From: Gemmatimonadota bacterium
Lineage (GTDB): Bacteria; Orphanbacterota; Orphanbacteria; Orphanbacterales; Orphanbacteraceae
Direction: 5' to 3'
Length of the DNA stretch: 16,061 nucleotides
Assembly (NCBI GenBank): GCA_013002425.1
Contig: JABDJQ010000432.1
Coordinates: 1 to 16,061 of the forward strand
The translations under genes were made by a program, and so were the position numbers. Every line of letters begins with the position of its first letter. The first letter of the stretch is position 1. The notes under the pieces are model-generated. The model saw only the letters and a program-made list of their open reading frames with translations. It made no database searches and had not been told where the DNA came from. Shown piece after piece: positions 7,549-14,807 of this stretch.

Positions 7549-8016
7549 ATGGCGATCTACTTTTCGAACGCGCAGATCGGGCTGATCCGGCGGCACGGCG
7601 CCGCATGCTACCCGAACGAGTGTTGCGGATTTCTGCTCGGTACCACGCTCGGGAACGACCGCATCGTACACGCCGTTCGCCCCGTTTCGAACGAGTTCGA
7701 TGAAGCGCAGCAGACCAGACGGTACCTGATCGAGCCGAAAGACGTATGGGAGATGGAGGAGGACGCGCGATCCGCCGGCATCGACATTTTAGGCGTGTAT
7801 CATTCGCATCCGGACCACCCCGCCCGGCCTTCGGAATACGATCGCACTCACGCGTGGCCATCATTCTCATACCTGATCGTATCGATCATGAAAGGGCGAC
7901 CTCGCGAAGTCTTTTCCTGGCTTCTCAGCGAAGACCGCGAAGAATTTCACAAGGAACGCATCACGGTACAGGAATCGCCCGTGCAGGCGGGACGGGAGCA
8001 GGCGAAATGGCAATAA
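7549..8016 (+). CDS. mec: JAMM/M67 zinc metalloprotease, Mec-like
   Basis: A 155-residue cytoplasmic JAB1/MPN+ peptidase with the complete catalytic set: Glu24 in YPNECCGF and H85-S-H87-x7-S95-x2-D98, that is HSHP...SEYD. In M. tuberculosis, Mec cleaves cysteine from the CysO-cysteine adduct; the related QbsD trims residues from a carrier C-terminus to expose Gly-Gly. The ATG at 7549 is chosen because GAGGAG lies just upstream, the gap to the cysM stop is only four bases, and homology starts here. Its end overlaps the next gene by 10 bases (8007-8016). Operon position makes the CysO-like domain of the next gene its probable substrate. Two cleavage roles are possible: release of cysteine, and cutting the fusion after Gly-Gly. 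The second is my inference. Confidence 0.92.
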   Translation: MAIYFSNAQIGLIRRHGAACYPNECCGFLLGTTLGNDRIVHAVRPVSNEFDEAQQTRRYLIEPKDVWEMEEDARSAGIDILGVYHSHPDHPARPSEYDRTHAWPSFSYLIVSIMKGRPREVFSWLLSEDREEFHKERITVQESPVQAGREQAKWQ

Positions 8017-9506
8017 AGGTATTCATACCCACACCACTCCGTCCCTATGCGGACGGCGCTTCCACGGTCGAGATCGAAGGGCGGGATGTCGGCGGACTGC
8101 TCACGGTTCTCACAGAACGCTACCCGAAACTCGCGAAACACCTTCTGCAGGAGAACGGCGAACTTCGCAGCTTCGTCAATGTGTACGTGAACTCGGAGGA
8201 TATCCGATCGCTCGCGCTGCGCGACACGCCCCTCGCGCCGGGAGACGAAGTCAGCATCGTGCCGGGCATTGCCGGGGGCGCACCGGATGTCGATCTGTCG
8301 AAAGACGAAATCGCGCGCTACAGCCGGCATCTCATCATGCCCGAAGTCACGATCGACGGGCAGAAGCGCCTGAAAGCCGGATCCGTTCTTCTCGTCGGCG
8401 CGGGCGGACTCGGGTCGCCGATGGCGCTTTACCTCGCCGCCGCAGGCGTCGGACGCATCGGGATCGTCGATTTCGACGTGGTCGACTACTCGAACCTGCA
8501 GCGTCAGATCCTTCACGGCACGGCCGACGTGGGAAACGCCAAACTCGACTCGGCGAGGCGGCGGCTCGAGGATATCAATCCCCACATTCGGATCGACACG
8601 CACGAAGTGCGCCTCACGTCGGAGAACGCGCTCGATCTCTTTCGCGACTACGACGTGATCGCCGACGGCACCGACAACTTCCCGACGCGCTATCTCGTGA
8701 ACGACGCGTGCGTGCTGCTCGGGAAGCCGAACGCGTACGGCAGCATCTTCCGCTTCGAAGGACAGGCTTCCGTGTTCCATCACGAAGGGGGTCCGTGCTA
8801 CCGCTGCCTCTATCCGGAACCACCTCCCCCCGGACTCGTGCCGTCGTGCGCGGAAGGGGGGGTGCTCGGCATCCTGCCGGGCCTGATCGGCGTGATCCAG
8901 GCGACCGAAGTCGTCAAGATTCTGCTCGGGAAAGGGCGCTCGCTCGCCGGCCGCCTCCTGTTGTACGATGCACTGGAAATGACGTTTCGGGAGCTCAAGT
9001 TGCGCCGCGACCCTGCATGCCCGGTGTGCGGCGAGAACCCGACCGTGACGGCGCTGATCGATTATGAGGCGTTCTGCGGCGTTCCCGGCGCACAATCGTC
9101 GGAGGAGACGAACCGCGAAGTATTCAAGATGGTCGAAGAACAGGAGACCGCATTGCAGGACGAACAGAAACCGGAAGTGGTCATGCCGAAGGACATCGAC
9201 GTGAGCGCGCTCGCCGAACGAATGAACGGAGGCGGAGACGGCTTCCTCGTTCTCGACGTGCGTGATCCCCACGAGATCGCGATCTGCGCTCTCGAAGACT
9301 TCCTGCACATTCCGATGATGGAGATCCCGCAGCGATTCGAGGAACTCGACCGTTCGAAAGAGATCCTCTGCCTCTGCAGAACGGGCGTCAGAAGCGGTCA
9401 GGTGGCGATGTTTCTCGCCCACCAGGGATTCCGGAACGTCAGGAACGTCGCGGGCGGGATTGTCGCCTGGGCGAAAGAGATCGATCCGGAGATGCCGACT
9501 TACTGA
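8007..9506 (+). CDS. moeZ: CysO-like sulfur carrier / MoeZ-type adenylyltransferase / rhodanese triple fusion
   Basis: A 499-residue protein in three parts. Residues 1-91 are a ubiquitin-fold carrier very like mycobacterial CysO (IPTPLRPYADG, FVNVYVNSEDIR, SIVPGIAGG), with Gly90-Gly91 at the usual C-terminus. Residues about 97-355 are a ThiF/MoeB/MoeZ E1-like domain (RYSRHLIMPEV, VGAGGLGSP at 130-138 for ATP, SNLQRQ, GTDNFPTRY at 221-229, LVPSCAEGGVLG with Cys281). Zinc cysteines are C264, C267, C338 and C341. Residues about 395-499 are a rhodanese domain with active-site CRTGVRS (Cys457). The likely job is to adenylate the carrier's Gly-Gly and load persulfide sulfur from the rhodanese Cys to give a thiocarboxylate for CysM. 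The ATG at 8007 overlaps the mec stop. There is no plausible internal start between Gly91 and the E1 domain, so the carrier is truly fused. Confidence 0.93.
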   Translation: MAIKVFIPTPLRPYADGASTVEIEGRDVGGLLTVLTERYPKLAKHLLQENGELRSFVNVYVNSEDIRSLALRDTPLAPGDEVSIVPGIAGGAPDVDLSKDEIARYSRHLIMPEVTIDGQKRLKAGSVLLVGAGGLGSPMALYLAAAGVGRIGIVDFDVVDYSNLQRQILHGTADVGNAKLDSARRRLEDINPHIRIDTHEVRLTSENALDLFRDYDVIADGTDNFPTRYLVNDACVLLGKPNAYGSIFRFEGQASVFHHEGGPCYRCLYPEPPPPGLVPSCAEGGVLGILPGLIGVIQATEVVKILLGKGRSLAGRLLLYDALEMTFRELKLRRDPACPVCGENPTVTALIDYEAFCGVPGAQSSEETNREVFKMVEEQETALQDEQKPEVVMPKDIDVSALAERMNGGGDGFLVLDVRDPHEIAICALEDFLHIPMMEIPQRFEELDRSKEILCLCRTGVRSGQVAMFLAHQGFRNVRNVAGGIVAWAKEIDPEMPTY

Positions 9507-9544
9507 AGACCGGCGGCATCGTCCGGACCGTTTCGCGACGAAGG

Positions 9545-9582
9545 GTGCGCGCGGCTGGTCGCGCTCTGATTTCCGCGCACAC
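9545..9582. terminator. Possible bidirectional hairpin between convergent operons
   Basis: Two ten-base arms (9545-9554 and 9573-9582) pair with one mismatch around an 18-base loop, in the 79-base gap between the convergent moeZ-type and YtxH genes. No T-run follows on the + strand, so it may act only as a weak or factor-assisted stop. Confidence 0.3.
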
Positions 9583-9585
9583 GCG

Positions 9586-9933
9586 TCAAGCCGATTTCTT
9601 CTCGAGTTCTTCCTCGAATGCTTCCTTGCCTCGGCGCACGGCCGTTTTCATCGCGTTCACCTGCGTGCCGGCGGTTTCCGCCGCTTCTTCCATGCGGTCG
9701 CGGGTGGCGTCGCTCAGTGTTTCCGCCTTGTCGGATACCGTGTCCCGCGCATCGAGAACGGCTTCTTCGCCGGCCTTGTAAATGTGGCGCGCGCCTTCCT
9801 TGAGCCGCTTGCGCGTGTTCTCTCCGCGGTCGGGCGCCATCAGCACGGCCGCCGCGCCGCCCACGAGCGCTCCGATCAGGAACGTCATGGGTGCGTTCGG
9901 TCCTCGTTTTTCGTCGTATTCACGGTTACTCAT
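9586..9933 (-). CDS. YtxH-like small membrane protein
   Basis: A 115-residue protein with a short soluble N-terminus, one Gly/Ala-rich hydrophobic segment at about 16-33 (MTFLIGALVGGAAAVLMAPD) and a long charged, probably amphipathic or coiled-coil tail. The segment followed by APDRGENTRKRLKEGA is the YtxH hallmark; the family (also called gas-vesicle-protein-like) is linked to general stress in Bacillus but has no biochemical function. A good Shine-Dalgarno (AAGGGA) precedes the ATG at 9933. It is the last of three minus-strand genes, 38 bases downstream of the DUF948-like gene. Confidence 0.82.
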   Translation of the reverse strand: MSNREYDEKRGPNAPMTFLIGALVGGAAAVLMAPDRGENTRKRLKEGARHIYKAGEEAVLDARDTVSDKAETLSDATRDRMEEAAETAGTQVNAMKTAVRRGKEAFEEELEKKSA

Positions 9934-9971
9934 TTTCTATTCCCTTTCGATTGCAATGATTGCGTCTTCAG

Positions 9972-10364
9972 TCAGCTCGCCGAACCGTTCGTCGTCCGCT
10001 TCCAGGCCTGGAAGCCCGCCGCCACACCCTTGGCGGCCGCCGCGACATAGCGCTGGGACTGACGGATCCGGTCGACGTCCTCCGCGAGCGGAATGGCGGT
10101 CGATGTCACGGTGTCGGCAAGGCGCTCACCGTGGTCCGCGATCCGGTTCAGCCGCCCGGTCAGGCGGCGGATCTCCCGCATTTCCTCTCTGACCTCGCGC
10201 GCGGTCTCGTCGACGACCGGTTCGAGCCTGGCCAGGATGCCGTTCAGGCGGCGCGACGTGCGATTGACTTCGGTCGTCAGCCTGTACAGGGCGACGGCGC
10301 CGGCCACGATCGCTGCGGTCAGTACCATCACGATCAGGTCTGACGATGTGATGACCCATTCCAT
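9972..10364 (-). CDS. DUF948-like membrane-anchored protein
   Basis: A 130-residue protein with an N-terminal membrane anchor at about 9-27 (DLIVMVLTAAIVAGAVALYRL) and a predicted long helical region rich in Arg/Glu heptads (VNRTSRRLNGILARLEPVV onward). The layout resembles DUF948 proteins, which often sit next to YtxH genes. That pairing is present here, with YtxH 38 bases downstream. It starts four bases after the stop of the PRC-barrel gene, so it is probably translated from the same message. The function is unknown; a structural or stress role at the inner membrane is a guess from neighbours. Confidence 0.7.
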   Translation of the reverse strand: MEWVITSSDLIVMVLTAAIVAGAVALYRLTTEVNRTSRRLNGILARLEPVVDETAREVREEMREIRRLTGRLNRIADHGERLADTVTSTAIPLAEDVDRIRQSQRYVAAAAKGVAAGFQAWKRTTNGSAS

Positions 10365-10368
10365 GTCG

Positions 10369-10731
10369 TTACCAGATCCGTCTGGCGCCGTAGTACGTAT
10401 GCACTTCGTCGTGCCACGTCATGTCGCTGAAGTTCGGCCAGTTATCCTTGTCGAACCCGGGCGCGTTCTCGAGAAGCTTTCTGTCGATGTCGAGCACGCA
10501 GCAGTGATTTTCGGTGTCGACCGAGAGCAGCGACCACGGAATCGAGAACAGCTTGTCGCCGAATCCCAGGATGCCGCCGAAGGAGAGCACGGCGTATGCG
10601 ACATGACCGGAATGAGCGTTGATCATGATCTCTTCTATCTTCCCGAGGTCTTCGCCGCTCGGATTCCTGACGGCGTTCCCCTTGAGGCTGCCCGCGGAAA
10701 GCACCAGATTCGGTTTCGTCATCGTAGTCAT
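10369..10731 (-). CDS. PRC-barrel domain protein
   Basis: A 120-residue soluble protein. Residues about 12-85 form a PRC barrel: LKGNAVRNPSGEDLGKIEEIMIN at 16-38 (here the conserved turn is NPSGEDLGKI), then VAYAVLSFGGILGFGDKLFSIPWSLL. The C-terminal 35 residues carry a Trp/Tyr-rich tail (DNWPNFSDMTW, then TYYGARRIW). PRC-barrel proteins occur in photosynthetic reaction centres and RimM, but short free-standing ones like this are common stress-associated proteins without known reactions. The ATG at 10731 follows AAGGAA by about nine bases. It is the first gene of the three-gene unit with the DUF948-like and YtxH-like proteins, 58 bases from a candidate sigma54 promoter. Confidence 0.85.
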   Translation of the reverse strand: MTTMTKPNLVLSAGSLKGNAVRNPSGEDLGKIEEIMINAHSGHVAYAVLSFGGILGFGDKLFSIPWSLLSVDTENHCCVLDIDRKLLENAPGFDKDNWPNFSDMTWHDEVHTYYGARRIW

Positions 10732-10788
10732 GATTCATTTTTCCTTTCGCTGTCGGTTGCGGTTGTCGTGCTTGCATGACTTGAAAAA

Positions 10789-10804
10789 TGCAGGAACCGT
10801 GCCG
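10789..10804 (-). promoter_or_regulatory. Candidate sigma54 (-24/-12) promoter for the PRC-barrel operon
   Basis: Read on the minus strand: CGGCACGGTTCCTGCA. It matches the -24/-12 consensus TGGCACG-N4-TTGCA at all but two positions, with the essential GG and GC spaced correctly. Transcription would start near 10777, about 46 bases before the ATG. No clear sigma70 pair was seen upstream of this operon. A chance match cannot be excluded. Confidence 0.45.
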
Positions 10805-10954
10805 AAACGAATCGGAGTGGGAATTTGCGTTCTTACAGGGGTTTACGAAGACTGCGCGGGCAGAGCGGGATCACGGACTGCGGCGAGCGCCGCGCGGGTC
10901 CGTAAAGATTACCGGTCGAAATGACTGAAGGCGCCCCGGCCTGCGGAGCCGGTC

Positions 10955-11893
10955 TCAGTGCGACGCGAGAAACTCGTTCACGGCTTCGAAGAACGCCGCG
11001 GGCTTTTCGACGAACGGAAAATGACCGCACTCCTCGAGCACGACATGCTGCGCGCTCGGAAGATGCTCGCTGATCCTGCGGCCGCTCCCGAGTCCCGACT
11101 CGCTCTCCCCGTTCACGACGAGCGCCGGCGCTTCGACGCTCTCGAGCGCCGCGTGAATGTCGTAGACAGCGAGGTCGCGGGCCAGGTACTGCAGCAGCCG
11201 GCTGTTCGTAATGAAGTTCTCGGGAAGAACCAGCGTCAGTTCGTCGATACGCTCGGGATTGAAAAACTCGCTCCGGAAGAACACACGAAAGAAACCTTCG
11301 TATGCGGCGGGATCGCCGTTCTGAAATCCCGTGGACTGAATGATCGAGTCGCGTTCCGCCTGGTCTTCTTTCGTCAGGCGCGAAGCCAGCATCTGCGATT
11401 CCTCGTTGCGCATCGCGGAACTCGCCGGACTCGGGCTCACCAGAATCAGCGAGTTGAGCCTGTCCGGGTGTTGAATCGCGTACAGCATCGCCAGGAATCC
11501 CCCCCAGCTGTGCCCCATGAGATTCATACGCTCGAGCCCGTAGTGGGCGCGTACCGCGTCGATATCCCTGATGAAAAGATCGAGCGTGATATCGGTGGAA
11601 TCGAGGTCGGATCCGCTTCGGCCGCTCGCCCGCTGGTCGTAGAAGATCAGTGTGTGGTTTTCCGCCAGCCCTTCCATCTGGGGCAGAAAGTAGCTCTGAT
11701 CGAGGCCGGGGCCGCCGTGCAGGACCACGATCGGCTCGCCGCTTCCGATCACCCGGACGAAAAGATCCGCCCCGTTCAGCCTGTGCACGGCCTCCTCGTG
11801 CGGGATCGCGCGATTTCCGTCATCGCGGCCGCAGGCGAGTCCCACGAAAAGCACGGCGCCCAGCGCCAATCCCGATATCCGGCGTCCTGACAA
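10955..11893 (-). CDS. Exported alpha/beta hydrolase, proline-iminopeptidase-like (S33)
   Basis: A 312-residue alpha/beta hydrolase. The chosen start is the TTG at 11893-11891, because AGAGGGAGGA (11910-11901) sits seven bases before it and it gives a compact signal sequence (SGRRISGLALGAVLFVGLAC). Upstream ATG at 11923 and TTG at 11935 lack such a site. The Cys after GLA could be a lipoprotein cysteine, but the lipobox is atypical. Catalytic features are HGGPG (oxyanion), YDQRASGRS and the nucleophile elbow GHSWGG. The catalytic His lies in ECGHFPF near the C-terminus. The usual acid position reads NGESES rather than G-x-x-D, so Glu may replace Asp. The fold matches proline iminopeptidase and related hydrolases; the substrate is uncertain. 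It is divergent from the carboxypeptidase gene, and shared regulation of two peptide-degrading enzymes is possible. Confidence 0.85.
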   Translation of the reverse strand: MSGRRISGLALGAVLFVGLACGRDDGNRAIPHEEAVHRLNGADLFVRVIGSGEPIVVLHGGPGLDQSYFLPQMEGLAENHTLIFYDQRASGRSGSDLDSTDITLDLFIRDIDAVRAHYGLERMNLMGHSWGGFLAMLYAIQHPDRLNSLILVSPSPASSAMRNEESQMLASRLTKEDQAERDSIIQSTGFQNGDPAAYEGFFRVFFRSEFFNPERIDELTLVLPENFITNSRLLQYLARDLAVYDIHAALESVEAPALVVNGESESGLGSGRRISEHLPSAQHVVLEECGHFPFVEKPAAFFEAVNEFLASH

Positions 11894-11900
11894 CTTGCGA

Positions 11901-11910
11901 TCCTCCCTCT
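11901..11910 (-). promoter_or_regulatory. Ribosome binding site that decides the hydrolase start
   Basis: AGAGGGAGGA on the minus strand, seven bases before TTG at 11893. It is the only strong Shine-Dalgarno match near the N-terminus and lies inside the longer reading frame that begins at 11935. The upstream extension would therefore be untranslated. Confidence 0.6.
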
Positions 11911-12005
11911 CATATGGTAACATAAGCAATCTCAATCGTTTCCCAAGTATCTCCCAATCGAAATATCATCCGCTGTCGTCTCGATACCGACGAAAGGGTC
12001 ATCCC

Positions 12006-14702
12006 GTGAAACTCACCGCGAATCTGCTCGCGCTATTGCTCGTCCCGTCACTGCTCATGGCCGGATCTTATCAGGAGATCCAGATTCCGTGGCAGACGGA
12101 AACAACGATATTCGAAGACATGCCCGATCTCGAGCTGATGAAGAAAAGGGACGGCGAGTGGATGCGTCTTCTCTCCCGTCCGGAATTGACACAGGAGCTG
12201 ATGAACCGCGGCATCCCCGTCACGATCCGGATCGACGATCTGGAAGCGCATTACGCGAACACGGCGAAACTCGGACCCAACTTCGGACAGTTCTACACGT
12301 ACTCGGAGACGGTGGATTTCCTCGATTCACTCCACGCCGCGCACCCCTCGATCACGACGGACAAGGACTCGATCGGAACGACGCTCGAAGGAAACACGAT
12401 CTGGGCGATGAAGATCAGCGACAACCCGAACAGCGACGAAGCGGAGCCCGAAGTTCTCTTCGACGCGCTGCACCATGCGCGCGAGACGATCACGGTTTCG
12501 GTCGTGCTGAACTTCATGCGGCATCTGTGCGCGAACTACGGTACGGACGCGCAGGCGACGTTCCTGGTCGAGAACCGCGAGATCTGGTTCGTGCCGATCG
12601 TGAATCCGGACGGCTATCTGTATAACGAAGCGCAGAACCCGAACGGCGGCGGACTCTGGCGCAAGAACCGGAATCCGAACGGCGGCGGCTGCGTCGGCGT
12701 CGATCTGAATCGCAATTACGATATCGATTTCGGCGGGGCGGGAGCGAGTTCGAACCCGTGCGACGAGACCTACCACGGTCCGAGCGCGTTCTCGGAACTC
12801 GAAACGCAGGCAATGCGCGACTTCATCGACGCGCACGAGTTCGTCACGCACAACTCGTATCACAGCGTGGTCGGGGCGACGCTCTATCCCTGGGGGTGGA
12901 CGACGTCAGCCCCGCCCGACCTCGCCACGTTCCAGTCGGTGGCCGACGGCATGAACGAGTTCAACGGTTACACGAGCGGCAACGTGTTCGATATCCTCGC
13001 GTATCTCGCCTCGGGCGGCATGCTCGACTGGTCTTACGGCGACACGACGAACCACAGCGAAGTGATCGCGTTCACTACGGAAGTCGGCGGCACCGGTTTC
13101 TGGCCGAACGAGAGCGAGATCCCGCAGCTGCTTTCGGAGATGCTCTACCCCGACATCTATCTTTCGCTCGTGGCGGGATCGTATGTCACGGCGAACGCTT
13201 CGGCGATTGCGGGCGGCAACGGCAACGCGCAGCTCGACGCAGGCGAAACGGTCGACCTGACGCTGACTCTCGAGAATCAGGGCATCCTGATCGACGCGAA
13301 CACCGTGTCCGTAACCGTGACTTCGAACGACTCCTACGTCGAGATTCTCGACGCGACGAGTTCGTACGGCTCGATCGTCGCGGGCGGTTCGGTGAGCAAC
13401 GGCGGCGACCCGTTCTCGCTCGCCGTCGACGCGGCGACTCCGGACGGCCACGCGGTCGAACTGAACGTCACGACGACCTGGGACAACGCCGGCCTGAACG
13501 TCGAAACGATAACGCTCGTGGTCGGCGCACTTCCGAGCATCGTGGCCGACGACTTCGAGTCGGGCGGCGCCGGATGGACATCGGTCCCGTTCGCGGGCAC
13601 GGGCGAGTGGGTGCTGATCGACCCGAACGGCACGACGTACCAGGCCGGGGACGACGCGACACCGGCACCGGGCGTGACGGCGTGGATCACGGCCCAGAAC
13701 ACGGCGCTCGGCGTCGATGACGTCGACGGCGGAACGGCCGCGCTCCGGTCGCCGAACTTCGCGGTGGGCCCGGCCGCAAACGTGCGGCTCGCGTTCCAGT
13801 ACTTCTTCGGGCAGCGCGATCAGGGCGACGACAGCGGCGACTTCTTCTCGATCGACCTCTCGACAGACGGCGGCGCGAGCTTCCCGACGAACCTCGTTTC
13901 GATCGGCGACGTGACGAGTCTTCCGACCTGGGAGACCTACGACACCGACCTCGATTCGCTCCTCGGCGGCGTGCCGGCGAACGTCATGCTCCGGATCCGG
14001 GCGGCCGACGGTACGGGCGGCGGCGATATCGTGGAGGGCGGATTCGACGAGCTCTACCTGCTCGACGACGGCACGGGCAACAACCCGCCCGCCACGCCCG
14101 CGCTCGCTTCGCCCGCCAACGGCGCCACCGGCGTTCCGCAGAACGTGACACTCGTGGTCGACAACGCGATCGACCCGGAGGCGAATCCGCTCACTTACGG
14201 GTTTCGGGTGTACGACGATTCGCTGCTGACGAACCTGGTTCGGTCCGTGAACGGCGTGGCGGAAGGCGTATCGCAGACGAACTGGACGGTCACACCACTG
14301 CTCCCCGCGGGACAGTACTGGTGGCGCGCGTTCGCCGAAGATGCCGAGGAGCGGAGCCCGTTCGCGGCCGCGAAGTCTTTCGATACCGATATCAGCACCG
14401 GAGTCGGCGACACGCGCCCTGTGGACGTGATCTCGTTCGCCCCCGCGCGCCCCAACCCGTTTGCGGGGAACACGACGATCCGCTTCGCGCTTCCCTCGCA
14501 GATGCAGGTACGCGCGGACGTGTTCGACATGACCGGCCGGCGCGTCCAGTCGCTCTATCGCGGGCTTCTCCCCGCCGGGCGCCAGGTTCTCGCCTGGGAC
14601 GGCAGGACGAGCGCGGGCCACGAAGCAGCCGCCGGGCTCTACTTCGTGCGCCTGACCGCGGGCGAACAGAAACGCAATTTCAAGGTCACGCTCGTCCGGT
14701 AA
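12006..14702 (+). CDS. Secreted M14 zinc carboxypeptidase with FlgD-like C-terminal sorting module
   Basis: An 898-residue multidomain protein. The GTG at 12006 is preferred: AAAGGG lies upstream and a signal peptide follows at once (KLTANLLALLLVPSLLMAG). The M14 domain spans about 85-390: HHARE at 156-160 gives zinc ligands His157 and Glu160, NPDGY at 200-204, GVDLNRNY at 231-238 for substrate binding, His286 as the probable third ligand before YPWG, and the catalytic Glu359 in FTTEVGG. It should remove C-terminal residues from peptides outside the cell. Next come a beta-rich linker domain, a MAM/lectin-like domain near 515-690 (DDFESGGAGW), an Ig/fibronectin-like domain near 692-795 and a FlgD/type-A-sorting-like module at 808-898 (ARPNPF, VFDMTGRRV, WDGR, AAGLYF, ending KVTLVR). 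The PQQ dehydrogenase has the same end module, implying a shared surface or secretion route. Confidence 0.92.
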   Translation: MKLTANLLALLLVPSLLMAGSYQEIQIPWQTETTIFEDMPDLELMKKRDGEWMRLLSRPELTQELMNRGIPVTIRIDDLEAHYANTAKLGPNFGQFYTYSETVDFLDSLHAAHPSITTDKDSIGTTLEGNTIWAMKISDNPNSDEAEPEVLFDALHHARETITVSVVLNFMRHLCANYGTDAQATFLVENREIWFVPIVNPDGYLYNEAQNPNGGGLWRKNRNPNGGGCVGVDLNRNYDIDFGGAGASSNPCDETYHGPSAFSELETQAMRDFIDAHEFVTHNSYHSVVGATLYPWGWTTSAPPDLATFQSVADGMNEFNGYTSGNVFDILAYLASGGMLDWSYGDTTNHSEVIAFTTEVGGTGFWPNESEIPQLLSEMLYPDIYLSLVAGSYVTANASAIAGGNGNAQLDAGETVDLTLTLENQGILIDANTVSVTVTSNDSYVEILDATSSYGSIVAGGSVSNGGDPFSLAVDAATPDGHAVELNVTTTWDNAGLNVETITLVVGALPSIVADDFESGGAGWTSVPFAGTGEWVLIDPNGTTYQAGDDATPAPGVTAWITAQNTALGVDDVDGGTAALRSPNFAVGPAANVRLAFQYFFGQRDQGDDSGDFFSIDLSTDGGASFPTNLVSIGDVTSLPTWETYDTDLDSLLGGVPANVMLRIRAADGTGGGDIVEGGFDELYLLDDGTGNNPPATPALASPANGATGVPQNVTLVVDNAIDPEANPLTYGFRVYDDSLLTNLVRSVNGVAEGVSQTNWTVTPLLPAGQYWWRAFAEDAEERSPFAAAKSFDTDISTGVGDTRPVDVISFAPARPNPFAGNTTIRFALPSQMQVRADVFDMTGRRVQSLYRGLLPAGRQVLAWDGRTSAGHEAAAGLYFVRLTAGEQKRNFKVTLVR

Positions 14703-14728
14703 GCCTGACCGATCCCCACCGTCTTCGG

Positions 14729-14753
14729 GGGCGGGGCCTTGCGCCTCGCCCCG
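14729..14753 (+). terminator. G+C-rich hairpin after the carboxypeptidase gene
   Basis: Ten-base arms (14729-14738 and 14744-14753, one mismatch) close a five-base loop, 26 bases after the stop codon. No T-run follows, so it may be a weak or Rho-assisted terminator. Confidence 0.4.
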
Positions 14754-14771
14754 ACCTCGCCTTACAATCCG

Positions 14772-14798
14772 TTGACACTTTTGCTCCACTATTATGGA
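14772..14798 (+). promoter_or_regulatory. Possible promoter for the DUF1028 gene
   Basis: A perfect TTGACA at 14772-14777 lies 30 bases before the ATG at 14808. The best -10 sequences are badly spaced: TATTAT after 12 bases or TATGGA after 15. The -35 box is striking, but the element as a whole is unconvincing. Confidence 0.3.
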
Positions 14799-14807
14799 AG
14801 GGACGGA

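Noticed and set aside
7947..9422. Long minus-strand open frame opposite the CysO/MoeZ fusion
   Set aside because: It has no recognisable domain, and the opposite strand has unmistakable E1 and rhodanese motifs.
11894..12005. Divergent promoter pair between the hydrolase and the carboxypeptidase
   Set aside because: The region is relatively A+T-rich and must hold promoters, but only weak pairs (for example TTGGGA-N16-TATGTT on the minus strand) were found, so none is called.
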